Assembly (NCBI GenBank): GCA_946497905.1
Contig: CAMMMI010000041.1
Location: forward strand, 1 to 14,991
Source of the DNA: an uncultured Clostridium sp.
GTDB lineage: Bacteria > Bacillota > Clostridia > TANB77 > CAG-508
Reading direction: 5' to 3'
Length of the DNA: 14,991 nt
In this document: positions 1 to 7,141 of the stretch, one piece after another
How positions within the stretch are numbered: the stretch's first letter is position 1
Layout: every line of letters begins with the position of its first letter
The notes under the pieces: model-generated
Database searches by the model: none
Told to the model about the DNA's origin: nothing
What the model saw: only the letters and a program-made list of their open reading frames with translations
Position numbers and translations under genes: made by a program

Positions 1-1052
1 GCAAGAAGAGAAATCTAGGAATACCAACAGTAACAGATAGAATAATACAACAAGCAATAGTACAAGTAATAAGTCCAATATTTGAAAAGCAGTTTAATGA
101 TAACAGTTATGGATTTAGACCGAATAGAAGCCCAGAACAAGCAGTAATAAAAGCATTAGAATATCTAAACGATGGGTATGAATGGATAGTAGACATTGAC
201 TTAGAGAAATTCTTTGATACAGTAAATCAAGACAGACTAATAACAATAATAGGAAAAACAATAAAAGATGGAGACGTAGTATCACTAATAAGAAAATATC
301 TAAGTGCAGGAGTAATGGAAAATGGAGTAAAAAGAGAAACAAAAGTAGGAACACCACAAGGAGGAAATCTAAGTCCATTACTAAGTAATATAATGCTGAA
401 TGAACTAGACAAGGAACTAGAAGCAAGAGGACTAAACTTTGTAAGATATGCAGATGACTGTATAATACTTGTTAAGAGTGAAAAAGCAGCAAACCGAGTG
501 TTAAACTCAATAACAAAATTTATTGAGAAGAAGCTAGGATTGAAAGTAAACGCAGAAAAGAGTAAAGTAACAAGACCAACAGATACTAAATATTTAGGTT
601 TTAGTTTTTGGAGAGATAAGAAAAACAGATGGAGACCAAAACCACACATAAAATCATTCGAAAAATTAGAAAGAAAACTTAAAGAATTAACAAATAGAAG
701 TTGGAGCATAAGCTTAGACAATAGAATAAAGAAAATCAATTATGTAGTTAGAGGTTGGGTAAATTACTTTAAAATAGCAGATATGAAGAAAATGCTAGTA
801 AAAATAGACAAACACTTAAGAACAAGAATTAGAGTGATAATTTGGAAACAATGGAAAAAAATAACCAAAAAGTATAAGGCACTAAGACAACTAGGAGTAT
901 CACATGAAATAGCATTTAACTGTGCAAATACACGAAAAGGTTATTACCAAATTTGTAAAAGTAGATATATTCAGTTTGCTATTAATAATGAAAGGTTAAG
1001 AAAAAGAGGTCTAGTATTTCTACTAGACCAATATGAAAAAGTTCATATTTAA
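1..1052 (+). CDS. ltrA: Group II intron reverse transcriptase/maturase (LtrA-like), 5' partial
   Basis: The open frame runs in from the left edge (first full codon at 3) to the stop at 1050-1052, so the N-terminus is missing and the ATG at 315 is internal. The protein copies the intron RNA into DNA and helps it splice. Visible reverse transcriptase blocks, in order: LGIPTVTDRIIQQAI, YGFRPNRS, IDLEKFFDTV, GTPQGGNLSPLLSN and the active-site YADD (447-458). They are followed by the KYLGFSF thumb motif and the maturase domain with WVNYFKIADMKK. The C-terminus ends in GLVFLLDQY, a common ending in this family, without an HNH domain. The visible frame has no internal stop, so the protein may be functional. 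Confidence 0.93.
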   Translation, partial: KKRNLGIPTVTDRIIQQAIVQVISPIFEKQFNDNSYGFRPNRSPEQAVIKALEYLNDGYEWIVDIDLEKFFDTVNQDRLITIIGKTIKDGDVVSLIRKYLSAGVMENGVKRETKVGTPQGGNLSPLLSNIMLNELDKELEARGLNFVRYADDCIILVKSEKAANRVLNSITKFIEKKLGLKVNAEKSKVTRPTDTKYLGFSFWRDKKNRWRPKPHIKSFEKLERKLKELTNRSWSISLDNRIKKINYVVRGWVNYFKIADMKKMLVKIDKHLRTRIRVIIWKQWKKITKKYKALRQLGVSHEIAFNCANTRKGYYQICKSRYIQFAINNERLRKRGLVFLLDQYEKVHI

Positions 1053-1060
1053 TATAAATT

Positions 1061-1137
1061 GAACCGCCACTTGCGAGAACCGCTTGAGTGGTGGTGTGAG
1101 AGGGGAAAAACACACTAAGTGTTATTCTCTACTCGAT
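1061..1137 (+). ncRNA. Group II intron domains V and VI
   Basis: Domain V: CCGCCACT (1064-1071) pairs with AGTGGTGG (1087-1094), with a short inner stem and loop between them. Domain VI: the arm 1098-1113 pairs imperfectly with 1119-1134, closing on a short A-rich loop. The stretch GGTGGTGTGAGAGG followed by a hairpin and CTACTCGAT is typical of the 3' end of many Firmicutes group II introns. The inner domain V pairing is not perfectly canonical by eye. Confidence 0.75.
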
Positions 1138-1138
1138 T

Positions 1139-1144
1139 AGGAGG
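1139..1144 (+). promoter_or_regulatory. Shine-Dalgarno AGGAGG directly after the intron end
   Basis: AGGAGG lies 7 nt before the ATG at 1152 and one or two bases after the predicted intron 3' end. It decides the start of the next gene: a longer frame from a GTG at 1119 would begin inside intron domain VI and is rejected. Confidence 0.8.
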
Positions 1145-1151
1145 AAAATCA

Positions 1152-1550
1152 ATGAAAAAGAATATTAGAAATAAAGAATATACAATGGAGGAGGCAGTAG
1201 CATACTTTATTTTAGGTTATAAAAGATGTAATGAAAATAATCAGAAAAGAGGACTAGAAGATATATTAAAAAATATATTAGAAATTGCAAAAGAAAATAT
1301 TGATACAAACGAAATACAAGGTGTTAATACTAATTTACTGAAAAGAATAAATTTTAGTTGGAGCTTAACAAGTGATGATTTTGTATCTTATGCAACTTGT
1401 ATTTTTTATGTGCTTATAAATAGAAAACAAAAAATAACAGATGAAAAAATTGTTAAAGAATTTTTGAGAGAATTACATTCACACCACCCTAGAAGGACAA
1501 TGAAAGAAGCAGAACTAATACTTACAAAAATGTTTCCAGATTTGTTATAA
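1152..1550 (+). CDS. Hypothetical protein, 132 aa, in recombinase element
   Basis: I do not recognise this protein. It starts at ATG 1152 behind AGGAGG. It is soluble, Lys/Glu/Asn-rich and mostly helical by composition, with no signal peptide or membrane segment. The C-terminal part has HSHHPRRTMKEAELIL, a basic, His-rich stretch that could contact nucleic acid or metal, though that is only a guess. It lies between the group II intron and a 45-aa gene, upstream of two serine recombinases on the same strand, so it may be an accessory gene of the mobile element. The 84-nt gap after it leaves room for a weak promoter. Confidence 0.7.
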   Translation: MKKNIRNKEYTMEEAVAYFILGYKRCNENNQKRGLEDILKNILEIAKENIDTNEIQGVNTNLLKRINFSWSLTSDDFVSYATCIFYVLINRKQKITDEKIVKEFLRELHSHHPRRTMKEAELILTKMFPDLL

Positions 1551-1634
1551 AAATACATTGAAACTATTTAACAAAAATTATTCATAATTTTGGATTTGCA
1601 AAAATATTTTTAAATAGACAAGGAGGATAAGATT

Positions 1635-1772
1635 ATGGAGAATACAGAAAATGAAAAAAATACCGTAAAAAAGATATATGGAACTGAAAATTTAAAAGAT
1701 ATATTAACTGATTTACTTGAAAAAATGTTTATAAAAGAAATTAAAAATGTGGAAAAATCAAAAAATAATTAA
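1635..1772 (+). CDS. Small hypothetical protein, 45 aa, upstream of recombinases
   Basis: ATG at 1635 follows AGGAGG (1621-1626) by 8 nt, a spacing as good as that of any real gene here, and the frame stays open for 45 codons to TAA at 1770-1772. The peptide is charged, beginning MENTENEK and containing the core KKIYGTENLKDILTDLLEK, which looks amphipathic and helical. No membrane segment is present. Its position just before two large serine recombinases suggests a small regulator or a recombination directionality factor, but nothing in the sequence proves this. Confidence 0.6.
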   Translation: MENTENEKNTVKKIYGTENLKDILTDLLEKMFIKEIKNVEKSKNN

Positions 1773-1852
1773 ATTTGCACATTTTACTGAATAATAAAAA
1801 CAAAATAGAATGGAATAGCAAAATGGTTATTTATTCTAGGGGAGGAGGGAAA

Positions 1853-3478
1853 ATGTTAAGAATAAATAATTATAAAGTAGCCAAATATTTGCGTTTATCA
1901 AGAGATGACGGAGATGATAGAGAAAGTGAAAGTATAGAAAATCAAAGAGACATAGTAGACAGTTATATAAAAGAACACGAAGAATTAGAGGACTGTGGAG
2001 AATATGTTGATGATGGTTATACTGGAACGAATTTTAATAGACCAGGATTTAAAAAAATGCTAGAAGATATAGAAAATGGAAAAATAGATTGCATTATAAC
2101 AAAGGATTTATCAAGGTTTGGTAGAGACCATATAGATACAGGATATTACCTTGAAAGATATTTACCAACTAACAATATAAGATATATAGCAATAGGAGAT
2201 AATGTTGATACAGCAAAACCTGATGGATTACAATTTTTGACTTTCAAATTAAGTTTTAATGACTATTATGCACAAGACATATCAAACAAAATAAAAAGTG
2301 TAAAAAACAGAAAAATAGAAAAAGGAGAATTTCAAGGAGGAATTGCACCTTATGGTTATAAAAAAGATTCAGAAATAAAAAATCACTTAATAATAGATGA
2401 ATATGCTTCAGAAATTGTGAAAGAGATATTTGATATGTATGTAAATAAAGGAATGTCTACGATAAAAATAGCTGAAAAGTTAAACGAAAGAAAAATTGAA
2501 GCACCAGCAGTCTATTTAAAAATACCTGTGTGTATGAAAAGAAAAAGCAAAAATCCAGAAGGTTATATATGGCAGAGTCCACAAATTGCTAAAATGTTAA
2601 AAAATGAAGTTTATATAGGTAATATAGTGGGAAGAAAATTTCAAAAGATAAGTCATAAAGTCGAAAAAGTAAGAGCAACACAAAAAGATGAATATGTTAT
2701 TGTAAAAAATATGCACGAGCCTATTATAGATGAACTAACTTGGAGAAAAGCACAAGACAAATTAAATAAAAGAGGCACAACAATAATAAGAACAAATAAT
2801 GAGCCATTAAAAGAATTTGTATATTGTGCAGAATGTGGAGGAAAAGCAACATACAGAATAAGAAAAAGTGTTAGAAAAAGTGGTTATATATGGGAACAAA
2901 GAACTTTTATATGTTCAAACAAAAATATTCATAAAAATAATTGTACTTGCAAACCAATAGAAGAAAATATAATAGTAAATAAAGTAAAAGAGGCAATTAA
3001 AGAAGAAATTGAGCAAGTAGGATATACAGAAGATGAAATAATAAATATTTTCAAACTAGCTGAAGAAAAGGTTGAAAGTAAAAAGAATATTTTGAAAAAG
3101 CAGGAAATGCAATTACAGGAAAAAGTAGAACAAAATGAAAAGGCTATGGAAGAGGTATATACTGATAAAATAAAAAAGATTATATCAGCAGATGATTTTG
3201 GAATATTCTATAATAAGTTACAAAAGGAAAAAAAGGAATTGCTTGCAAAAATTCATCAGATAGAAACAGAGCTAATAGAACTGCAAAAAGATAATAATGA
3301 AGAAAAATATTTAAACAGTATAAAGTTAGCCAAAAAATTATTAACACTTGAAAATCCCACCAAAGAAATATATTCAAATTTAATAAAGAAAATCGAATTT
3401 GATAGCAAGAAAAATGTTAGAGTTACACTCACTTTCGGAAAAGTACAATTACAAGAACAACTTAAGGAAGTAATATAA
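1853..3478 (+). CDS. Large serine recombinase (TndX/TnpX-type), copy 1, intact
   Basis: A site-specific DNA recombinase of 541 aa that would integrate or excise the element by serine-linked strand exchange. The start is ATG 1853 behind GGGGAGGAGGG; a longer frame from TTG 1775 has no such site. Domains in order: resolvase catalytic domain (about 1-150) with nucleophile Ser16 in AKYLRLSRDD and the ITKDLSRFGRD helix; recombinase DNA-binding domain (about 160-300) with GIAPYGYKKD; zinc ribbon with C325xxC328 and a second cluster C354 and C364/C366; and a long Lys/Glu-rich coiled coil (about 390-500) as in phage-type integrases. All key residues are present. The stop is one base before the start of a second, similar recombinase. 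Confidence 0.93.
   Translation: MLRINNYKVAKYLRLSRDDGDDRESESIENQRDIVDSYIKEHEELEDCGEYVDDGYTGTNFNRPGFKKMLEDIENGKIDCIITKDLSRFGRDHIDTGYYLERYLPTNNIRYIAIGDNVDTAKPDGLQFLTFKLSFNDYYAQDISNKIKSVKNRKIEKGEFQGGIAPYGYKKDSEIKNHLIIDEYASEIVKEIFDMYVNKGMSTIKIAEKLNERKIEAPAVYLKIPVCMKRKSKNPEGYIWQSPQIAKMLKNEVYIGNIVGRKFQKISHKVEKVRATQKDEYVIVKNMHEPIIDELTWRKAQDKLNKRGTTIIRTNNEPLKEFVYCAECGGKATYRIRKSVRKSGYIWEQRTFICSNKNIHKNNCTCKPIEENIIVNKVKEAIKEEIEQVGYTEDEIINIFKLAEEKVESKKNILKKQEMQLQEKVEQNEKAMEEVYTDKIKKIISADDFGIFYNKLQKEKKELLAKIHQIETELIELQKDNNEEKYLNSIKLAKKLLTLENPTKEIYSNLIKKIEFDSKKNVRVTLTFGKVQLQEQLKEVI
2105..2163 (+). repeat. 59-nt near-perfect direct repeat, copy A (recombinase 1)
   Basis: This stretch is identical to 3729-3787 except at one base (A2140 against T3764). 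It encodes the DLSRFGRDHIDTGYYLERY part of the catalytic domain. The two genes differ much more elsewhere. Confidence 0.9.
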
Positions 3479-3479
3479 A

Positions 3480-5088
3480 TTGATAAATACAAAGTATAAA
3501 GTAGCAAAATATATACGATTATCAGATGAAGACAGAGATAAAAAGGAAAGTGAAAGTGTAGAAAATCAAAGAGATATAATAGATAACTTTATAAAAAAGA
3601 ATATTGATTTAGAAGAATTTGATGAATATGTTGATGACGGATATACAGGAGGAAATTTTGAAAGACCAAGATTTAAACAAATGTTAAAAGATATTGAAGA
3701 TGGAAAAGTAAATTGTATAATCACAAAAGATTTATCAAGGTTTGGTAGAGACCATATAGATACTGGATATTACCTTGAAAGATATTTTCCAAGAATGAAT
3801 ATAAGATATATAGCAATTGGAGATGGAATAGATACAAAAGACGCAAAGGGGTTACAATTTCTATCTTTCAAATTAAGTTTTAATGACTATTATATACAAG
3901 ATCTTTCAAATAAAATTAAAAGTGTAAAAAACAAAAAAATGAAAGCAGGAGAATATCAAGCAGGAATTGCTCCTTATGGATATAAAAAGGATACAGAAAT
4001 AAAAAATCATTTAATAATAGATGAAAATGTAGCATATATAGTAAAAGAAATATTTGAAATGTATGCAAATAATGGAATGTCTACTATAAAGATTGCTGAC
4101 TATTTAAACGAAAAAAATGTAACACCACCACGGTGTTTATATGAAAATGGCAAATACAAGAAATCTAAACAGTAAAAATCCTGATGGTAGGTATGTATGG
4201 TTAAGAACTCAAATAGGGAAAATTTTAAGGAATGAAGTGTATATAGGAAATGTAGTAAGTGGAAAGACAGAGCAGAAAAGTCCAAAAATAAAAAAGAAGT
4301 TTAGCAAAGAAAAGAGTGAATATATAGTAAAAGAAAATATGCACGAGCCTATTATTAGCAAAGAATTATGGGAAAAAGTGCAAAATAAGTTGAACTCATA
4401 CCATACAGACAATAGAAAAAAATATGAATATCCCCTAAAAGATTTAGTATATTGTGGAGAATGTGGAAACAAAGTTAGATTCCAACACAATAGCAGTAAA
4501 AATAAGTCAGGAGAAGTTTATTGGGAAGGAAACACAGCAGTATGTGGAAAGAGAGCAGACTATAAGAGTTTATGTGATAATGTAGTTATTGGGGAAAAGA
4601 TACTAATAAAAGCAGTAAAAGACACAATATCAGAAGAAATAAATAAAATTGAATATACATCAAAAGAATTAAAAGAAATATATAATAAAGCACAAAAGAA
4701 AATAAAGAAAGTATTAAATGGTACACAAAATGAGATAGAAATAAAAAATAAAGAACTAAACAAAATAACAGACGAAATTTCAAAGCTATATGAAAGAAAG
4801 TTATTAAAAGAAATAGATGTTGAGGAATTTACAGAAATTTATCAAAAAGCTACTGAAAAAAAGAAAAAAATTCAAAAAGAAATTGAAGAACTTAATAATA
4901 AAGAAAACAAGTTAGAAAAGAAATCTAAAAGTAAAAATGCAGAGGATAAAAAGATAATAAAATTAGCAAAAGAATTTTTAAAAATGGAAAAACCAGACAA
5001 TGAAATATTAAAAAAGTTAGTTAAAAGAATTGAATTTGATAAAAACAAAAATATAAAAGTAGAATTAACTTTTGCAAAAAAAGTATAA
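3480..5088 (+). pseudogene. Large serine recombinase, copy 2, split by a +1 frameshift
   Basis: This recombinase is closely similar to the one before it along its whole length. The first part (3480-4175, TTG start, AAGGAAG 9 nt upstream) has nucleophile Ser15 in AKYIRLSDED, the ITKDLSRFGRD helix and GIAPYGYKKD, then reaches TAA at 4173-4175. The second part continues in the +1 frame to 5088 with the rest of the DNA-binding domain, a zinc ribbon (YCGECGNK, later AVCGKR) and a Lys/Glu-rich coiled coil. Ignoring C4170 joins the two parts into one protein of 535 aa that matches copy 1 across the join (KSKNPDG against KSKNPEG). It may be a recent mutation, a sequencing error or, less likely, a programmed +1 shift. 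The catalytic half alone would lack the zinc ribbon and coiled coil. Confidence 0.85.
3729..3787 (+). repeat. 59-nt near-perfect direct repeat, copy B (recombinase 2)
   Basis: Second copy of the repeat at 2105-2163, in the matching part of the second recombinase, 1624 nt downstream. Shorter shared blocks also exist, for example TTTCAAATTAAGTTTTAATG in both genes. Confidence 0.9.
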
Positions 5089-5190
5089 AATTTGGAACAA
5101 AAGAGTATACATAACAACAAAAATTTTAAATATAACAATCTAGTAATTTCAAGGGTTACAGAGAAAAAGTGGTACATAGCCATAACTGGA
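5089..5190. other. Candidate element/chromosome junction (att site region)
   Basis: Between the end of the second recombinase (5088) and the first deacetylase-like codons (GGA at 5188, the Gly of GNHTVNH) lies about 100 nt of non-homologous sequence. A serine-recombinase attachment site is expected here: one arm from the element and one from the interrupted gene. The crossover core cannot be fixed without the left junction, which would share the same few bases. Confidence 0.55.
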
Positions 5191-5583
5191 AATCATACAG
5201 TTAATCATAAAAGTATGCCAGACTTAACAGAAAGTGAAATAAACGAAGAAGTAATGAAACTACATCAAACAATAAAAGAAAAATTTGGATATGAAATGAA
5301 ATACATAAGACCACCAAAAGGAGAATTTAGTCAAAGAACACTAAAAATCACAAAATCATTAGGATATAAAACAGTAATGTGGTCATTTGCATATGAAGAC
5401 TGGAACGAAAACAATCAGCCAAATGAAGAAAAGGCAAAGAAAAAAATTTTAGACAATATTCATAACGGAGAAATAATGTTATTACATGGAAACTCAAAAA
5501 CAAATACAAATATATTAGATTCAATAATAAAAGAAGCCAAAAACATGGGATATGAATTTAAAAGTTTAGATGAATTCAAATAA
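5092..5583 (+). pseudogene. PdaA-like polysaccharide deacetylase, C-terminal fragment cut by the element
   Basis: Residues 33-163 of this frame match the C-terminal part of the NodB-type deacetylase domain, which removes N-acetyl groups from cell wall sugars. Visible motifs: HTVNH (metal-binding HxxxH), RPPKGEFS, MWSFAYEDW and MLLHGNS. The N-terminal motif with the catalytic Asp (TFDDG type), the signal sequence and half the barrel are absent, so this piece cannot be active alone. The first 32 residues, from a TTG at 5092 with no convincing ribosome binding site, are element sequence and not deacetylase. The wording of the motifs (GEFSQRTL, YKTVMWSFAY) resembles the PdaA group that makes muramic delta-lactam in spore cortex. 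The missing half is expected at the element's left end. Confidence 0.85.
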
Positions 5584-5649
5584 AATGCAAACTATAATGA
5601 ACTTATCCCTAAAACGGATTTTATCTCAAGGAAGGAAGATATAAAAAAT

Positions 5650-5928
5650 ATGAAAAAAAAGAATTTAAAAAGGCTAGATAAAATTTTAGAATTGCCCCAA
5701 GAAGTATATTCCAATATCCCTAAAATAATAATAACAGGATTTGACGAAATGATTATAGAAAATTTTAAAGGAATATTAGAATATGAAGAATTTTTTGTAA
5801 GAATAAATACACACATTGGAATAGTAAGTATAAATGGTTATGAATTAAACTTAGAGAATATGACAGATGATGACATAAAAGTTACTGGAAAAATAGAAAG
5901 CATTGACATTGAAAGAACGATAGATTAA
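5650..5928 (+). CDS. yqfC: Sporulation protein YqfC
   Basis: A 92-aa protein of the YqfC/YabP-like family, in which members are made in the mother cell during sporulation. The sequence shows a basic N-terminus, then ELPQEVYSNIPKIIITGFDEMII and a beta-rich stretch ending in GKIESIDIER, as in the family. The start ATG 5650 follows AAGGAAGGAAG. It is followed 10 nt later by yqfD, the usual order in Clostridia and Bacilli. Its exact function is unknown in the family. Confidence 0.88.
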   Translation: MKKKNLKRLDKILELPQEVYSNIPKIIITGFDEMIIENFKGILEYEEFFVRINTHIGIVSINGYELNLENMTDDDIKVTGKIESIDIERTID

Positions 5929-5938
5929 GAGGTATAAT

Positions 5939-7123
5939 ATGTTTATAAAAATAATTTTAAATTATATAATTGGATATTTAAGAATCTCAATAGAGGGCTA
6001 TTATATTGAAAGATTTATAAATATATGTAAAAACAACAAAATAGGAATATGGAATTTAAAAAGAGATAAAGAAATAAATTTAAAATTTAATGTAGGAATA
6101 AGAGATTTTAAAGAAATATGTAAAATAGCTAAAAAAGTCAGATGTAAAATAAAAATTGAAAGAAAAAAGGGATTACCATTCTTAATAAATAGATATAAAA
6201 AAAGAAAAATATTTCTTTTTTTATTAATAATAATGGTTGCATTAATAATTTTATCCTCAAATTTTGTATGGAATGTGGATATAATTGAAGAAAATAATAA
6301 TATACTAGAAAATATTGAGCAAGATATAAAAAATGCAGGATTAGAAACAGGAAAGTTAAAATCAAAAATTGATACAAAAGAAATTATAAATAAAATCAGA
6401 CTAGAAAGAGAAGATGTAGCATGGATGGGAATAGAATTAAAAGGAACAAATGCAATAGTAAAATTAGTAAAAGCAGAAGAAAAACCAGAAATTATAGATG
6501 AAGAAGACTATTGTAATATTGTATCTGATAAAGAAGGTATAATTACAAAAATAAATGCACAATCAGGTACAGCAAATGTAAAAGTCGGAGATACAATAAA
6601 ACAAGGAGATATATTGATAAATGGATGGATGGAAGGAAAATATACAGGAATTAGATATGTGCATGCAAAAGGGGAGATTGAAGCAAAAGTTTGGCATACT
6701 AAGCATAAAAAAATTCTATACAATACTACGGAAAGAAGAGAAACAGGGAATGTTGAAGAAAAATATCAAATTAAATTTAATAATTTTAAAATAAATTTGT
6801 ACAAAACTCTTTCAAAATTTGAAATTTATGATACAATAGAAACAGAGAATAAATTCAAATTATTTTCAGATTTTTATTTGCCAATTTCTATAAATAAAAT
6901 AACAAATAAAGAAATAGAAGAAGTACAAAAAAAATACAGTTTAGAAGAAGCAAAAAATATAGGGATACAAGAACTACAAGATGAATTAGATAAGGAAATA
7001 GAGGATAAAGATAAAATAGTAAGTAAAAATGTCAATACATATGAAAATCAAGATGGAGTTGATATTTATGTTACATATGAAGTGCTAGAAAATATAGGGA
7101 CAAATGAGAAAATTGTATTTTGA
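5939..7123 (+). CDS. yqfD: Sporulation protein YqfD
   Basis: A membrane protein of 394 aa, a normal family length, needed for efficient sporulation where studied. The N-terminal part (about 1-85) has the typical GYLRISIEGYYIERFINIC segment and a basic stretch. One membrane segment follows at about residues 91-111. The rest (about 112-394) is an extracytoplasmic, charged, beta-rich region containing WMGIELKGTNAIVKLV and NIVSDKEGIITKINAQSG, both typical of YqfD. ATG 5939 follows an AAGAGGTATAAT sequence whose AGAGG serves as the ribosome binding site. Translation is probably coupled to yqfC. Confidence 0.9.
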   Translation: MFIKIILNYIIGYLRISIEGYYIERFINICKNNKIGIWNLKRDKEINLKFNVGIRDFKEICKIAKKVRCKIKIERKKGLPFLINRYKKRKIFLFLLIIMVALIILSSNFVWNVDIIEENNNILENIEQDIKNAGLETGKLKSKIDTKEIINKIRLEREDVAWMGIELKGTNAIVKLVKAEEKPEIIDEEDYCNIVSDKEGIITKINAQSGTANVKVGDTIKQGDILINGWMEGKYTGIRYVHAKGEIEAKVWHTKHKKILYNTTERRETGNVEEKYQIKFNNFKINLYKTLSKFEIYDTIETENKFKLFSDFYLPISINKITNKEIEEVQKKYSLEEAKNIGIQELQDELDKEIEDKDKIVSKNVNTYENQDGVDIYVTYEVLENIGTNEKIVF

Positions 7124-7141
7124 AAGGGATGATATAAAAAT

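Larger units (their letters stand above)
1..1137 (+). mobile_element. Group II intron, 3' part (ORF plus domains V and VI)
   Basis: A retroelement intron consisting of an intron-encoded reverse transcriptase followed by the ribozyme 3' domains. The 5' ribozyme domains and the protein N-terminus lie off the left edge. After the ORF stop, domain V and domain VI hairpins are visible, ending with CTACTCGAT. The 3' splice site is placed at about 1137 from the usual AY end, with an uncertainty of one or two bases. The downstream exon begins with a ribosome binding site, so the intron is inserted between genes and leaves the next reading frame intact. No HNH endonuclease domain is seen after the maturase domain. 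Confidence 0.85.
1..5187 (+). mobile_element. Integrated serine-recombinase element (right part, left end outside window)
   Basis: The region contains a group II intron, two small unknown genes and two large serine recombinases, all on the plus strand. It ends abruptly where homology to a chromosomal polysaccharide deacetylase begins, at about 5188. The recombinases sit next to the right end, as is usual for elements mobilised by large serine recombinases. The left end and any cargo lie outside the window, so the size is unknown. The right boundary is inferred from where the deacetylase homology starts; the exact crossover dinucleotide cannot be read without the left end. Whether the element is a transposon, a prophage remnant or a developmental intervening element is open. 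Confidence 0.7.

Noticed and set aside
227..739. Minus-strand open frames opposite the intron reverse transcriptase (115-426, 227-739)
   Set aside because: They lie antisense to a clear reverse transcriptase, are dominated by Leu/Phe/Ser from A-rich plus-strand codons, and have no family motifs.
315..1052. Reverse transcriptase starting at ATG 315
   Set aside because: The same frame is open to the left edge and contains reverse transcriptase blocks before 315, so 315 is internal.
1119..1151. N-terminal extension of the 132-aa protein from GTG 1119
   Set aside because: It would start inside intron domain VI; ATG 1152 has an ideal ribosome binding site.
1775..1852. N-terminal extension of recombinase 1 from TTG 1775
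   Set aside because: There is no ribosome binding site, and the extension is not recombinase-like; ATG 1853 has GGGGAGGAGGG and fits the usual N-terminus.
4141..5088. A separate 315-aa gene starting at ATG 4141
   Set aside because: It begins in the middle of the recombinase DNA-binding domain, has no ribosome binding site, and continues the second recombinase after a one-base shift.
5092..5583. A complete small deacetylase
   Set aside because: The N-terminal catalytic Asp motif and half of the fold are missing and the first 32 residues are unrelated, so it is a cut fragment.
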